DNA of 64,000 nucleotides from Brachybacterium phenoliresistens. Its GTDB lineage: Bacteria > Actinomycetota > Actinomycetes > Actinomycetales > Dermabacteraceae. A model generated the notes under the pieces. It searched no databases. It was not told the DNA's origin and was given only the letters and a program-made list of their open reading frames with translations. The translations under genes and the position numbers were made by a program. The DNA is taken from NCBI RefSeq assembly GCF_000576425.1, contig NZ_KK069991.1, positions 1-64,000 on the forward strand, read 5' to 3'. This document shows positions 7,873-17,634 of the stretch, one piece after another; position 1 is the first letter of the stretch; each line of letters begins with the position of its first letter.

Positions 7873-9279
7873 GTGTCATCATCTGCCAGCACCCCGGGGG
7901 AGGGCACCGCCTTCGAGGACCTCCCTCCGCGGCGTACGATCCGCCAGGCCGTCGCGGCCTCCGCGATGGGCAACGCCACCGAGTGGTACGACTACGGCGC
8001 CTACGCCGTCGTGGCCGTCTACATCTCCCAGCACTTCTTCCCGCCCGGGGAGCAGGGGCTGTTCTGGACCTATGCGTTCCTCGCGATCTCCTTCCTGGCG
8101 CGGCCGTTCGGCGGCTTCGTCTGGGGGCCGCTCGGCGACAAGCTGGGGCGCAAGCATGTCCTCGCGCTCACGATCATCCTCATGTCGGCGGCGACCTTCC
8201 TCATCGGCGTGCTGCCCACCTATGAGCAGGTGGGGCTGCTGGCGCCGGTGCTGCTGGCGCTGCTGCGCGTCATCCAGGGCTTCTCGACCGGCGGCGAGTA
8301 CGGCGGCGCGGCGACCTTCATGGCCGAGTACGCCCCGGACAAGCGCCGCGGGCTGTACGGCAGCTTCCTCGAGTTCGGGACCCTGGGCGGCTTCGCCCTG
8401 GGCACCGTCGTGGTGCTCCTGCTCCAGCTGGTCATCGGCACCGAGGCCATGGCGGCGTGGGGCTGGAGGGTCCCGTTCTTCATCGCGGCGCCGCTGGGCC
8501 TGATCGGCCTGTACCTGCGCTCGCGCCTCGAGGAGACGCCGGTGTTCCAGGACCTCGAGGGCGCCGGCGAGGTCGAGGAGTCCGCCGCGGGCGGGCTGCG
8601 CGACCTGATCGCCCGCTACTGGAAGCCGATCTTGGTGATGGCGGGCCTGGTCATCCCGCTGAACATCGCCAACTACACGCTGCTGACCTACATGCCCGGC
8701 TATCTCGAGACGAAGATCGACCTCGGGGCGAACCAGTCCCTGGCGGTGATCCTCATCGGCGAGGTGGCGATGATGGCGCTGATCCCGTTCTGCGGGGCGC
8801 TGTCGGACCGCGTGGGCCGCAAGAAGCTGTGGTGGTTCTCGATGGTCGGCCTGTTCGTCATGGCCGTGCCGATGTACATGCTCATGGGGCAGGGCTTCGG
8901 CTTCGCGATCCTCGGCTTCGCCGTGCTGGGGCTGCTGTACATCCCGCAGCTGTCCACGATCTCCGCGACCTTCCCGGCCATGTTCCCCGCCCACGTCCGC
9001 TTTGCCGGCTTCGCGGTCACCTACAACGTGTTCACCTCGATCTTCGGCGGCACCGCCGCGCCTCTGAACGAACGCGTGGTCAGCGCGACCGGATTCCTCG
9101 AGTTCCCGGCGGTGTACGTGATGATCGGCTGCGTGATCGGCATGATCGCCCTGGTCTTCCTCAAGGAGACGGCGGGCGCCTCCCTGCACGGCACCGACAT
9201 CCCGGAGTCCGAGCCGGAGGACTACGGCCCCAAGGCCATCACCGCCGAGACCGAGGCCCTCGACGCCGCCGGTCGCTGA
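7873..9279 (+). CDS. MHS-family (ProP/ShiA-like) MFS symporter
   Basis: This is a 468-residue transporter of the metabolite:H+ symporter branch of the major facilitator superfamily. Signatures include ASAMGNATEWYDYGAYAVVA in helix 1, GPLGDKLGRKHVLALTI in loop 2-3, RVIQGFSTGGEYGGAATFMAE in helix 4, and ALSDRVGRKKLWW in loop 8-9. Twelve helices are expected. Family members import osmolytes, citrate, shikimate or dicarboxylates with protons, and the substrate cannot be read from sequence. The start is the GTG at 7873, with GAGAGG 13 nt upstream. It is divergent from the antiporter operon and ends in front of a hairpin shared with a convergent gene. Confidence 0.88.
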   Translation: MSSSASTPGEGTAFEDLPPRRTIRQAVAASAMGNATEWYDYGAYAVVAVYISQHFFPPGEQGLFWTYAFLAISFLARPFGGFVWGPLGDKLGRKHVLALTIILMSAATFLIGVLPTYEQVGLLAPVLLALLRVIQGFSTGGEYGGAATFMAEYAPDKRRGLYGSFLEFGTLGGFALGTVVVLLLQLVIGTEAMAAWGWRVPFFIAAPLGLIGLYLRSRLEETPVFQDLEGAGEVEESAAGGLRDLIARYWKPILVMAGLVIPLNIANYTLLTYMPGYLETKIDLGANQSLAVILIGEVAMMALIPFCGALSDRVGRKKLWWFSMVGLFVMAVPMYMLMGQGFGFAILGFAVLGLLYIPQLSTISATFPAMFPAHVRFAGFAVTYNVFTSIFGGTAAPLNERVVSATGFLEFPAVYVMIGCVIGMIALVFLKETAGASLHGTDIPESEPEDYGPKAITAETEALDAAGR

Positions 9280-9407
9280 CCCCGGGGCGAGCGCTCGGCC
9301 CCGCGTGTCCGGGCCGGGCGCCGGGGCGGATCCGAGCGTCGGCTCCGGGCCCCGGGGCGGTGCGTTCCGCCTGATGCGCTCATCTCGTGCCGAGGAGCGC
9401 ATGTGCT

Positions 9408-9439
9408 GGATCCGAGATCCGAGGAGCGAGCTCGGATCC
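9408..9439. terminator. Hairpin between convergent genes
   Basis: GGATCCGAG (9408-9416) and CTCGGATCC (9431-9439) are perfect 9-bp complements with a 14-nt loop. A smaller GCGCT/AGCGC pairing lies just to the left. The element sits between two converging genes and can serve both. Confidence 0.55.
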
Positions 9440-9448
9440 GGCGCGCGA

Positions 9449-10120
9449 TCAGGTCGTGTCGCTGCTGTCGGGCCCTGCTGAGGCGCGCGCGAGGTACTCC
9501 GCTCGTTCCGCGGCGGTCGCCGGCCTGCCCGGCAGCTCCGGGAACCAGGTCTGGGCGAAGGCCGAATCGGCGTCCAGGGAGGGGCGCCACCACACTCCCG
9601 GATCGGCGAGCCGCAGCATGCCGACGGTGCGGCGCCCGACCACGCGGCACGTGAGACCGTGATCGAGATACGCCACGGCCATGGTGACGGCCGCATCGCC
9701 CTCGCCGTAGTCCGCACCCTCGGAGCAGTGCACCGACCACGGGCCGATCTCGACCTCGGCGTCGTCCTCGAGAAGAGTCTCCTCGGAGAACCGGACGATG
9801 ACGGGCCGGCCCGCGGTCTCTGCCGTCGTCAGCTCGACGGAGCCATCTGCCCGGATCGATCGCTCCACCGTCCTCGCGCATCGGCCGATGACCGCCTCGG
9901 CGATCGCCCCGAGGTCCGCGGGCCCGCTGCTCGACGACGTGAGCACGACACCGGTCCGGGGAAGAGCGATGCGCGGCTCGCCCCGCATGCGCGACAGCAC
10001 GAGGCCGATGGCGCGCTCCATCGCGAGGAACGGGACGGCGACGAGGATCGCGGCCAGCACGAGAGGACCGAGCACGATCCAGACCGCCGCTGTCCCGAGA
10101 TGTCCGAGAAGCTTCCGCAC
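9449..10120 (-). CDS. Unknown membrane-anchored protein
   Basis: I do not recognise this 223-residue protein. It begins with a short basic segment, then one or two hydrophobic stretches at about residues 10-40 ([20 protein letters not shown]), so it is probably anchored with its C-terminal part in the cytoplasm. The rest is soluble, acidic and Trp-containing ([15 protein letters not shown]), and has no cysteine pair or nucleotide-binding loop. The GTG at 10120 is preferred because AAAGGGGG lies just upstream, and the upstream extension shows no better signal. Its ribosome-site region lies next to a duplicated 19-bp sequence. Confidence 0.6.
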   Translation of the reverse strand: MRKLLGHLGTAAVWIVLGPLVLAAILVAVPFLAMERAIGLVLSRMRGEPRIALPRTGVVLTSSSSGPADLGAIAEAVIGRCARTVERSIRADGSVELTTAETAGRPVIVRFSEETLLEDDAEVEIGPWSVHCSEGADYGEGDAAVTMAVAYLDHGLTCRVVGRRTVGMLRLADPGVWWRPSLDADSAFAQTWFPELPGRPATAAERAEYLARASAGPDSSDTT

Positions 10121-10129
10121 AGCGCCCCC

Positions 10130-10166
10130 TTTCCTCTGCCAGGCGTGCTTTCCTCTGCCAGGCGTG
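10130..10166. repeat. Two-copy 19-bp tandem repeat before a ribosome site
   Basis: An 18-nt unit at 10130-10147 (TTTCCTCTGCCAGGCGTG) recurs at 10149-10166 with a single base between. On the minus strand each copy ends in GAGGAAA, the last one leading straight into the AAAGGGGG ribosome site of the gene that starts at 10120. Confidence 0.8.
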
Positions 10167-10243
10167 GGCGCCAGTATCCATCGTCCGGTCATGGCGGGGG
10201 ACGTCGGGGCGGGGCTGCGACGGCGCTGTGCAAGGATCGGCCC

Positions 10244-11110
10244 ATGTCACAGCGCCGCTTCGCCCAGCTCGACGTGTTCAGCGACCAGCCCTTCGGCGGG
10301 AACCCCCTGGCCGTGATCGTCGACGCCGAGGGGCTGTCCGACGAGCAGATGCTCCGCATCGCCGCCTGGACGAACCTCTCGGAGACCACGTTCCTGCTGC
10401 CGCCCACGCAGCCCGGCGCCGACTACCGGGTGCGCATCATGACGACGTCCGGGGAGCTGCCCTTCGCCGGGCATCCCACCCTCGGCAGCGCCCGCGCCTG
10501 GCTCGAGGCCGGCGGGCGGCCGATGGGGGAGAAGATCGTCCAGGAATGCGCGGCGGGCCTGGTCTCGGTGCGCCGGGACGGCGAGCGGCTCGCCTTCGCG
10601 GCGCCGCCGCTGCAGCGCAGCGGGCCCCTCGAGACGGCCGAGGTCTCGCGGATCGCGGCGGCGCTCGGCATCGCGCGCGAGGAGATCGTCGGCCACGCGT
10701 GGGCGGACAACGGCCCCGGCTGGCAGGTCGTCGAGCTGGCATCGGCCCAGGCCGTGCTCGACCTCGAGCCGCAGCTCGAGCCCGAGATCAAGATCGGGGT
10801 CATCGGCCGGTACGCGGCCGATGCCCCGCACCCCCGGGGCGCCGCCTACGAGGTCCGCGCCCTGCTCGGGGCGGTCCCCTCCTCCGGCGCCTCCGCCTGC
10901 GAGGACCCGGTCACCGGCAGCCTCAACGCCGGCGTCGCGCAGTGGCTGCTCGGGCGCGGAGAGCTGGCCGGCTCCTGGATCGCCTCGCAGGGGGCGCGGC
11001 TGGGGCGCTCCGGCCTCGTGCACGTCCAGGTCGAGGCGGACGACGGCGAGTCCGTCGTGTGGATCGGCGGGCACGCGGTGACCCGGATCGCGGGAACCCT
11101 CGCCGTGTGA
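10244..11110 (+). CDS. PhzF-family isomerase/epimerase
   Basis: This 288-residue protein is a full-length PhzF family member (diaminopimelate-epimerase-like fold). The N-terminus has [22 protein letters not shown], and Glu47 in NLSETTF is at the position of the PhzF catalytic glutamate. [10 protein letters not shown] near residue 77 and [10 protein letters not shown] near residue 223 are the two other family hallmarks. Such enzymes catalyse proton shifts in small acids, but only some act in phenazine synthesis. No phenazine genes are nearby, so the substrate is unknown. The ATG at 10244 follows an AAGGAT box by 6 nt with no ribosome site, so the message is probably leaderless. A monooxygenase gene starts 50 bp downstream. 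Confidence 0.87.
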   Translation: MSQRRFAQLDVFSDQPFGGNPLAVIVDAEGLSDEQMLRIAAWTNLSETTFLLPPTQPGADYRVRIMTTSGELPFAGHPTLGSARAWLEAGGRPMGEKIVQECAAGLVSVRRDGERLAFAAPPLQRSGPLETAEVSRIAAALGIAREEIVGHAWADNGPGWQVVELASAQAVLDLEPQLEPEIKIGVIGRYAADAPHPRGAAYEVRALLGAVPSSGASACEDPVTGSLNAGVAQWLLGRGELAGSWIASQGARLGRSGLVHVQVEADDGESVVWIGGHAVTRIAGTLAV

Positions 11111-11160
11111 GCCGGCCCGGCCCGGGGAAGTCCCGGACGGCCCGCGGCGTTGCCCCGCGC

Positions 11161-12129
11161 ATGAGGCTCTCCCTCCTGGACCGCTCGCGCACGCGCACCG
11201 GGCTGCCCGAATCCGCGGCCCTGCCCCACTCGGTCGCGCGCGCCGAGGCGGCCGAGGCCGCCGGCTACCACCGCTTCTGGGCCGCCGAGCACCACGCCGT
11301 GCCCGGGATCGCCAGCGGCGCCCCCGCCGTGCTGCTCGCCGCGATCGGTGCCCGTACCCGCCGGATCCGGCTGGGCTCGGGCGGGGTGATGCTGCCCAAC
11401 CATCGGCCGCTGATCGTGGCCGAGCAGTTCCTCATGCTCGAGTCCCTGTCCCCGGGGCGCATCGACGTCGGCCTCGGGCGCTCGCTCGGCTTCACCGCGC
11501 CGGTGCGGCGGGCGCTGGGCCGCGAGGAGGTCACCGCCGAGGATTTCGCCCGCGATGTCGCCGCGGTCCGCGCGCACCTCGAGGAGGAGGCGGAGGTGAC
11601 CGCCCGGCCCGCCGCCGATCGGCCGCCGCCGATGCACCTGCTGGCCACCGGCTCCGGCCTCGACATCGCCGCGCGGCTGGGACTGCCCGTGGTGCTCGGC
11701 GGCCCCGTGCTGCGCTCCGCGGAGCTGCCCGAGCGCCTCGGGGCGTACCGCCGTGCCTTCCGCCCCCACCGCGGCAGCGTCCCGCACGTGATGCTCTCGG
11801 CCGATGTCCTCGTCGCGGACACCGACGCCGAGGCCCGGGAGCTGGCCCTGCCCGAGGCCTGGGCCATGGTCCGCTCCCGCCGCGACGGCGCCTTCCCGCC
11901 GCTGGAGAGCGTCGCCGCGATCCGCGACCAGCCGCGGAACGCCCGCGAGGCCCAGCGCCTCGAGGAGACGCTCGAGGGCACCTGGGCGGGCAGCGAGCGG
12001 ACGGTCGCCGCCCGCATCGGCCGCCTGATGGAGACGTCCGGGGCCGATGAGCTGCTCGCCTCCGGCGCGACCTTCGACCGCGCCGCGCTCGCCGACTCCG
12101 ACCGACGCCTCGCCGCGCTGCTGGCCTGA
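11161..12129 (+). CDS. LLM-class flavin-dependent oxidoreductase (MsnO8-like)
   Basis: This 322-residue protein belongs to the bacterial-luciferase-like (TIM barrel) monooxygenases. The N-terminus, MRLSLLDRSRTRTG, is followed by RAEAAEAAGYHRFWAAEHHAVPG, the usual substrate/FMN region. GSGGVMLPNHRPLIVAEQF near residues 77-95 and LSPGRIDVGLGRS near residue 100 are strong family motifs. These enzymes use FMNH2, supplied by a separate reductase, to oxygenate small molecules. The ATG at 11161 has no clear ribosome site and is chosen from the family start. It lies 50 bp after the PhzF gene on the same strand, so the two may be co-transcribed. Confidence 0.85.
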   Translation: MRLSLLDRSRTRTGLPESAALPHSVARAEAAEAAGYHRFWAAEHHAVPGIASGAPAVLLAAIGARTRRIRLGSGGVMLPNHRPLIVAEQFLMLESLSPGRIDVGLGRSLGFTAPVRRALGREEVTAEDFARDVAAVRAHLEEEAEVTARPAADRPPPMHLLATGSGLDIAARLGLPVVLGGPVLRSAELPERLGAYRRAFRPHRGSVPHVMLSADVLVADTDAEARELALPEAWAMVRSRRDGAFPPLESVAAIRDQPRNAREAQRLEETLEGTWAGSERTVAARIGRLMETSGADELLASGATFDRAALADSDRRLAALLA

Positions 12130-12156
12130 CCAGGTCACGAGAAGGCGGCGCGGCGG

Positions 12157-12633
12157 TCACGATCGAGACACATCGACGCGGAGCGCACGCTCCGCTTCCT
12201 GCGCAGGACGGAGAGGCACGCCGGCGGGCGGCGCCGCGAGGCGGCGGATCAGCGTCCCGAGCGCCGCGGCGGGGAGCGCCGCGACCAGCACCGGAAGCAT
12301 CCACTGCCCCCAGGCGGCCGAGGCGAGGTGGTCCCAGAAGCCGTGGCTCCTCGAGGGGTAGCCGACGGACCAGGCAGCCTTGAGCAGGTAGTAGCTGCCG
12401 AGGGCGGCGCCCCCGCCGGCGAGCACCGCCGCGAGGTTCCCGCGCAGGCTCCGGGAGAGCAGGGCCAGGACGCCCAGGACCGCCGCCCAGGACCACCAGG
12501 CGTCGGTGACCGTGACGACGGCGCGGGCGTCGAGCCGGAGCGCCGTGATGCAGACGGTCCCCCAGGTCGCGCCGAGCGCGGCGGCGAGGACGAGGGGTGC
12601 GCGGTCGGGGCGGCGGGGCGAGGTGCGGTGCAT
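12157..12633 (-). CDS. Four-helix membrane protein of unknown function
   Basis: This 158-residue protein has about four hydrophobic segments: a first around residues 15-33 (LVLAAALGATWGTVCI), then WWSWAAVLGVLALLS, LAAVLAGGGAALGSYYLL, and WMLPVLVAALPAAALGTLI. A tryptophan-rich TDAWWSW motif follows helix 1, and the C-terminal tail is charged. I do not recognise a family. The ATG at 12633 follows a CAGGAT box by 6 nt on the minus strand, which supports a leaderless start and argues against longer readings. It is transcribed divergently from the peptidase at 12687. Convergence with the monooxygenase gene leaves only 27 bp at its end. Confidence 0.7.
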   Translation of the reverse strand: MHRTSPRRPDRAPLVLAAALGATWGTVCITALRLDARAVVTVTDAWWSWAAVLGVLALLSRSLRGNLAAVLAGGGAALGSYYLLKAAWSVGYPSRSHGFWDHLASAAWGQWMLPVLVAALPAAALGTLIRRLAAPPAGVPLRPAQEAERALRVDVSRS

Positions 12634-12639
12634 GGGGAG

Positions 12640-12680
12640 ATCCTGCGTGCAGGGATGTTGCGAGAGCGTATGCGTACCCT
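12640..12680. promoter_or_regulatory. Back-to-back leaderless promoters
   Basis: The minus-strand gene (start 12633) has CAGGAT at 12640-12645 and the plus-strand gene (start 12687) has TACCCT at 12675-12680. Each is exactly 6 nt from its start codon. Only 53 bp separate the two ATGs, so the polymerases would compete. I see no clear -35 elements. Confidence 0.55.
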
Positions 12681-12686
12681 GGCCCC

Positions 12687-14699
12687 ATGGCGACGAAGCT
12701 CCCCTACGGATCCTGGCCCTCTCCCATCTCCGCCGAGATGCTCGCGACCGGCGGCACACGGCTCGGCGGACCCTGCGCGGTCGGCGACCAGGTGTGGTGG
12801 ACCGAGGGCATCGCGACGGAGGGCGGCCGGCAGGCCATCGTCCGCACGGCCGGGCCCATCGGCCCCGACGGCGCGGGCGACGCGACACCGGTGACGGTGC
12901 TGCCCGCGCCGTTCAATGCCCGCTCCCGCGTGCACGAGTACGGCGGGGCGAGCTGGACGGCCGTGCCGCAGGAGCAGGGCGGGCCGCTGATCGTCTTCGT
13001 CGACTTCGCCGAGCAGCGCGTGCACGCCTTCCGCGAGGGGGAGCGGCCGCGGCCGCTCAGCCCCCTGGGCCCCGAGGTGCCCTCCGCCGGCGGGCCCTCC
13101 CTGCGCTGGGCGGACCCGCAGGTCGTCACCCCGCCCGGCGGCCCCACCGAGGTGTGGTGGGTGTGCGAGGACCACACCGGCGAGCAGATCCAGCGGTACA
13201 TCGCCGCGGTGCCGCTGGACGGCTCGGCCGCCGAGGACCCGGCGGCGATCCGCCGCATCACCCCGCCGTCCCGCTTCGTCGCCCACGCCCGGCTGAGCCC
13301 CGACGGCGCGCGCCTGGCCTGGATCACCTGGGACCACCCGCGCATGCCGTGGGACGGGACCGAGCTGCACGTCGCCCCGCTGGTCGGCGGCAGCGCCGGG
13401 GCCGGCGAGGTGATCGCCGGCGGCGAGGCGGAGTCCGTGCTGCAGCCCGAGTGGCTCGACGAGCGGCGCCTCGTCCTCCTCTCCGACGCCTCCGGCTGGT
13501 GGAACCCGTGGCTGTGGGACGGCGGCGCCCCGCGCCCCGTGCTGCAGGCCGAGGAGGAGTTCGCCGGGCCGATGTGGATGCTCGGCACCACCTGGTACTC
13601 CGTCCTGGACCCCGACCGCCTGCTGGTGACGCACGGCCACGCCGACGACCGCCTGGGCGTGCTGCGCGTGTCCACCGGGGAGCTTGCCGCCATCCCGCTG
13701 GACCTCACCGCGATCCGCGGGGCGAGCGTTCGCGCCGACGGCCTGCTCACCCTCGAGGGCGCGTCCCCGACGGCGTTCCCCGCGATCCTCGCCGGAGCCC
13801 TCGACGCGGACGCCGCCGCGGCGGACCTGCGGGTGCTGCGCTCCTCGCGGGAGGACGCCCCCGACCCCGGGGTCCTGCCCGCCCCGGAGCCCGTCGCGGT
13901 CCCGCTGCCGGACGGCGGCGTGGTCCATGCGATCGTGTTCCGGCCCCGCCACCAGGGCATCTGCGGCCCCGAGGGTGCGAGGCCGCCGTTCATCGCCCGC
14001 GTCCACGGCGGCCCCACCAGCCACGTCCCGCCGGTGCTCAGCCTGCCCATCGCCTACTACACCTCCCGCGGCATCGGCGTGGTCGAGGTCAACTACGGCG
14101 GCTCCAGCGGCTACGGCCGCGCCTACCGCGACCGGCTCAAGGGCCAGTGGGGCGTGGTCGACGTCGCCGACACCGTCGCCGTCATGGAGCACCTGGTGGA
14201 CGAGGGCATCGCCGACGGGGCCCGGCTGGGCATCGAGGGCGGCTCCGCCGGCGGCTGGACGACGCTGGCCTGCCTCACCCGCACGAGCACCTTCAGCGCC
14301 GGCGTGTCCAGCTTCGGCGTCGCCGAGCTGGAGACCTTCATCCACGACACCCACGACTTCGAGTCCCGGTACATTGACGGACTCGTCGGTCCGTACCCCG
14401 AGCGGAAGGACCTGTACGTCGAGCGGGCGCCGCTCAGCCACGTCGACGAGCTCGAATGCCCGGTGCTGCTGCTGCAGGGTGACGAGGACCGGATCGTCCC
14501 GCCCAGCCAGTCGGAGATGTTCCGCGACGCGCTCGCCGCCAAGGGCATCCCGCACGCGTACCTGCTGTTCGAGGGCGAGCAGCACGGCTTCCGCAAGGCC
14601 TCGACGATCATCCGCGCCACCGAGGCGAGCCTGTCGTTCTACGGGCAGGTGTTCGGGTTCTGCCCGCTCGAGGTGCCGGTGCTGTCCCTGGAGGGCTGA
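12687..14699 (+). CDS. S9-family (prolyl oligopeptidase type) peptidase
   Basis: This 670-residue enzyme has an N-terminal beta-propeller-like region rich in Trp and Asp. A C-terminal alpha/beta hydrolase follows from about residue 420. The nucleophile is Ser520 in GIEGGSAGGW. An acid within QGDEDRIVP (about residues 598-604) and His633 in GEQHGF complete the triad. FIARVHGGPTSH and VNYGGSSGYGRAYRD upstream are oxyanion and family motifs of acyl-aminoacyl or dipeptidyl peptidases. No signal peptide is present, so it is probably cytoplasmic and trims peptides. The ATG at 12687 follows a TACCCT box by 6 nt. It ends 22 bp from a convergent permease gene. Confidence 0.88.
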   Translation: MATKLPYGSWPSPISAEMLATGGTRLGGPCAVGDQVWWTEGIATEGGRQAIVRTAGPIGPDGAGDATPVTVLPAPFNARSRVHEYGGASWTAVPQEQGGPLIVFVDFAEQRVHAFREGERPRPLSPLGPEVPSAGGPSLRWADPQVVTPPGGPTEVWWVCEDHTGEQIQRYIAAVPLDGSAAEDPAAIRRITPPSRFVAHARLSPDGARLAWITWDHPRMPWDGTELHVAPLVGGSAGAGEVIAGGEAESVLQPEWLDERRLVLLSDASGWWNPWLWDGGAPRPVLQAEEEFAGPMWMLGTTWYSVLDPDRLLVTHGHADDRLGVLRVSTGELAAIPLDLTAIRGASVRADGLLTLEGASPTAFPAILAGALDADAAAADLRVLRSSREDAPDPGVLPAPEPVAVPLPDGGVVHAIVFRPRHQGICGPEGARPPFIARVHGGPTSHVPPVLSLPIAYYTSRGIGVVEVNYGGSSGYGRAYRDRLKGQWGVVDVADTVAVMEHLVDEGIADGARLGIEGGSAGGWTTLACLTRTSTFSAGVSSFGVAELETFIHDTHDFESRYIDGLVGPYPERKDLYVERAPLSHVDELECPVLLLQGDEDRIVPPSQSEMFRDALAAKGIPHAYLLFEGEQHGFRKASTIIRATEASLSFYGQVFGFCPLEVPVLSLEG

Positions 14700-14721
14700 G
14701 GGCCGGCGGTACCGTGGACGG

Positions 14722-17634
14722 TCAGCCGCGCAGCTCCCGCGGTGGGCGCCCGGTGATGAGGGCCGCGGCGAGGACGCTGGCGGCCATCGCCGTGATCCCG
14801 AGGCAGAGCGCCGGCCAGAGCGGGGCGATCTCCAGCCAGCCTCCGCCCAGCTGCGCCGCGCGGTTACGCAGCACCAGGAGCACCCCGATGCCGCCGCCGG
14901 CCAGTACCCCGGGGACCATCCCGAGGAGCAGGACGAGCCCTGCTTGTGTGACGCCGTGCAGCGCGAGCCGGCGGGGAGCGGCACCGACGGCCCGCAGGAT
15001 CGTCAGGTCTTCCTGCGCCTCGCCTCGTCCCAGCACGACAGAGGCTCCGGAGCCCAGTACGGCGAGGAGGACCAGGGCCAGGAGTGCGGCCATCTGCATC
15101 CTTCCCATCCAGAGCAGCTCGCCCCGCGGCGCGGCATCGGGCCACGACAGGGTCGTCACCTCGGCGGCCGCGTCCTCGAGATGAGCCGCCTTCTCCGCAT
15201 CGAGGGGATCGGGCACGACGAGGACCTCCCCGATGTAGCGCAGCGGGATACTGAGCTCGCGAGCCGTTCCCGGGGACATGACCAGTGATCCCTCCGCCCC
15301 GTGCAGGAAGATCCCGGGGCGATCCACCGTCTCGACGACCTCGACGCCGGGGCCGTCGGTGTCCCAGCGCTGCATCTGGATGGTCACCGTCCCGCGGTCC
15401 GGGACGCCGGTGGAGCGCGTGTCCAGGCGCGTGACGTCGTTGACGACGACTCCGCCCTCGGACAGCACCTGGGCGGCCTGCTCCGCCCCGGGGTGTCCGG
15501 ATGCCCGCAGGGCCTCCGGCTCCATGACGAGGATCTGGTCGCTGATCGGGCTCGGGAATCGCAGGCCGGGGTTCCACGCGCTCAGCTCATCGACGCACTC
15601 GACCTCGCGGCCGGGGTGCACCGCTGAGGCGGGGGAGACTCCCATCGTCCCCGGGCATTCCGCGCCGGGCGCCGGCATCGGCACCGGCATCACGCGCGTC
15701 TCGAAGGTGTGCGAGAAGACCGGATGGCTGTCGAGGATGAGCCCTTTCTCCTCGAGGTGATCCGCCACGGATTCGAGGATCGCCGCGTCGAGCGCGTCGT
15801 TCAGCGGAGTCCGGATGCCCAGCACCGCATGGCCTTCTGCGACCACCGCCGTGCGCGTGTCCAGCTGGTCGGCGCGCAGGGATCCCATCACCACGCTGAA
15901 GATGCTCAGCAGCGCCGAGGCGATGAGCACGGCGCAGATCGCCGGCGTGGTGCGGCTCCGATCCCGATGGATCTCGCGAGCAGGCAGGCGCAGGGCGAGC
16001 GGGGCTCGGGCGGCGAGCAGGGCGACGAGCTCTACCAGGGCCGGGACCAGCACGAGCGCGGCCGCCAGCGCGGCGAGCGTCGATACGGCGACCAGCAGCG
16101 CCCCTAGCTGTCCGCCGCCCAGCACCGCGCCGGCGGCGCCGGCTCCGCCGATGAACAACAGCGGCAGTGCGAGGAGCCACGTCCGCACCGCGCCGCTGGA
16201 GGAGGTCGGGGGCCGATGGCGCGTCATCGCCTCCACCGGGTCGACGAGGGAGGCACGCAGCGCCGCCGGCAGCGTCGCGAACGTCCCCAGCGCCGTGCCC
16301 AGAACCACGAGAAGGACGAGCGTCCAGAGGGGCGAGGAGCCCAGCCGGGCCGCGAAGAAGGCGCCCGCCTCGCCCGGCAGCACCGCAGGAAGCATGCGGA
16401 CGAGGACGATGCCGCCGAGCACGCCCAGGGTCGATCCGAGCAGTCCCAGACCGGCGCCCTGGATGAGCAGCATCGTGCGCATCATGCCGGGATCCGCGCC
16501 GGCGGCGATGGCCAGACCAAGGATGCGGCGCTGGCGCTCTGCCCCGACCAGGAATGCGGGCGTGACCAGGAGGATCAGAAGCACCGCGCATCCGATTCCC
16601 GCGGCCGCCGCCATCCCCGCCTGCAGGGCAGCAGTCTCCGGGTCCACGGCCACGGGGTACAGCTCGGAGTTCGGCGGGGGGTTCTCGAGCACGTACCGGG
16701 AGGTGACCAGGACCTGCTGTTCGTTCAGCGCGCGCACCTGGTCCCAGGTCACGGGCTCCTCGCCGGCGAGGATGAGGTGACGGGTCACGCCACCGGGAGC
16801 GGAGTCGGTGAACTGCGGGAGCCATTCGGCGCCGGCCCAGGCATGCTCGTCGGTCTCCGGGGCGAACGGGGTCGCACCGGAATCAGCCCCGAACGCGTTC
16901 CGGGCCTCGTCGGGCGCCGCGATGCCGACGACCCGGTAGCCGCGCAGGGAGTCCTCCACGATCGTGGAGATCAGACCGTCCGCGCCCATCCAGCCCGTCG
17001 ACGGCGGGGCTATGAGCTGGACGGTGTCGCCGATCCCGACATCCAGGCGCTGCGCGGCCGATGTCGTGAGCACGATCTCGTCGCTGGAGCGTGGCGCCGT
17101 CCCCTCCGCCAGGCGCGGCAGGAGCATCTCGAGGGTCTGCGGGTCCGCCTCCTGCAGGACGATCGCAGACATCGACCACGCATCCAGGCCGTCGACCGCG
17201 GTGGTCGCGCTGACGGAGGACTGCTCGCCCGGGGCGAGGTCCAGGTCCGTGGTCGCGATGAGCGTGGGGGAGCGCCACCACTCGCGCAGGTCGGCGTCGT
17301 CTCCGAGGACCTCGCGAAGCTGGGCGTCCATGGCCGGCACGGTGTCCGGATCGGACTGGTACGGACCGGTGCTGCCCTCCGGGGTCTGGGGCAGGGGCTG
17401 ACCGGCGTCGACGACAGCGGTGGCGGTGATCGTGGCCGATGCGCCCTCGGGGAGTGCGGCCAGAGCGTCCTCACGGCTGGTCGCGGCGAGAGAGGTGGTG
17501 GAGATCGCGAGCACGGCGGCTGCGATGGGGCCAGCGATCAGCAGCAGGGCGATGAGCGTCCGGCCGCGGTGTCGCCGTGCGTCGCGCTGGGCGAGGCGCG
17601 CGATCGCGCGCAGGGCGCCGCCGCGACGACTCAT
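14722..17634 (-). CDS. FtsX-like ABC permease
   Basis: This 970-residue protein is a MacB/FtsX-type permease. A first helix at about residues 28-48 is followed by a large extracytoplasmic domain of roughly 300 residues. Then come three helices around residues 340-470, a second group of helices near residues 490-580, another large external domain, and three C-terminal helices ending in a cytoplasmic RPPREL. It pairs with the ATPase encoded just upstream. Its start overlaps the ATPase stop as ATGA at 17631-17634. Such exporters move lipids, lipoproteins or antimicrobial peptides and often confer peptide-antibiotic resistance. The cargo here is unknown. The PadR gene in the same operon suggests inducible expression. 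Confidence 0.85.
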   Translation of the reverse strand: MSRRGGALRAIARLAQRDARRHRGRTLIALLLIAGPIAAAVLAISTTSLAATSREDALAALPEGASATITATAVVDAGQPLPQTPEGSTGPYQSDPDTVPAMDAQLREVLGDDADLREWWRSPTLIATTDLDLAPGEQSSVSATTAVDGLDAWSMSAIVLQEADPQTLEMLLPRLAEGTAPRSSDEIVLTTSAAQRLDVGIGDTVQLIAPPSTGWMGADGLISTIVEDSLRGYRVVGIAAPDEARNAFGADSGATPFAPETDEHAWAGAEWLPQFTDSAPGGVTRHLILAGEEPVTWDQVRALNEQQVLVTSRYVLENPPPNSELYPVAVDPETAALQAGMAAAAGIGCAVLLILLVTPAFLVGAERQRRILGLAIAAGADPGMMRTMLLIQGAGLGLLGSTLGVLGGIVLVRMLPAVLPGEAGAFFAARLGSSPLWTLVLLVVLGTALGTFATLPAALRASLVDPVEAMTRHRPPTSSSGAVRTWLLALPLLFIGGAGAAGAVLGGGQLGALLVAVSTLAALAAALVLVPALVELVALLAARAPLALRLPAREIHRDRSRTTPAICAVLIASALLSIFSVVMGSLRADQLDTRTAVVAEGHAVLGIRTPLNDALDAAILESVADHLEEKGLILDSHPVFSHTFETRVMPVPMPAPGAECPGTMGVSPASAVHPGREVECVDELSAWNPGLRFPSPISDQILVMEPEALRASGHPGAEQAAQVLSEGGVVVNDVTRLDTRSTGVPDRGTVTIQMQRWDTDGPGVEVVETVDRPGIFLHGAEGSLVMSPGTARELSIPLRYIGEVLVVPDPLDAEKAAHLEDAAAEVTTLSWPDAAPRGELLWMGRMQMAALLALVLLAVLGSGASVVLGRGEAQEDLTILRAVGAAPRRLALHGVTQAGLVLLLGMVPGVLAGGGIGVLLVLRNRAAQLGGGWLEIAPLWPALCLGITAMAASVLAAALITGRPPRELRG

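Noticed and set aside
10244-11110. Phenazine biosynthesis gene
   Set aside because: PhzF homologues are common outside phenazine producers, and no other phz gene is nearby.
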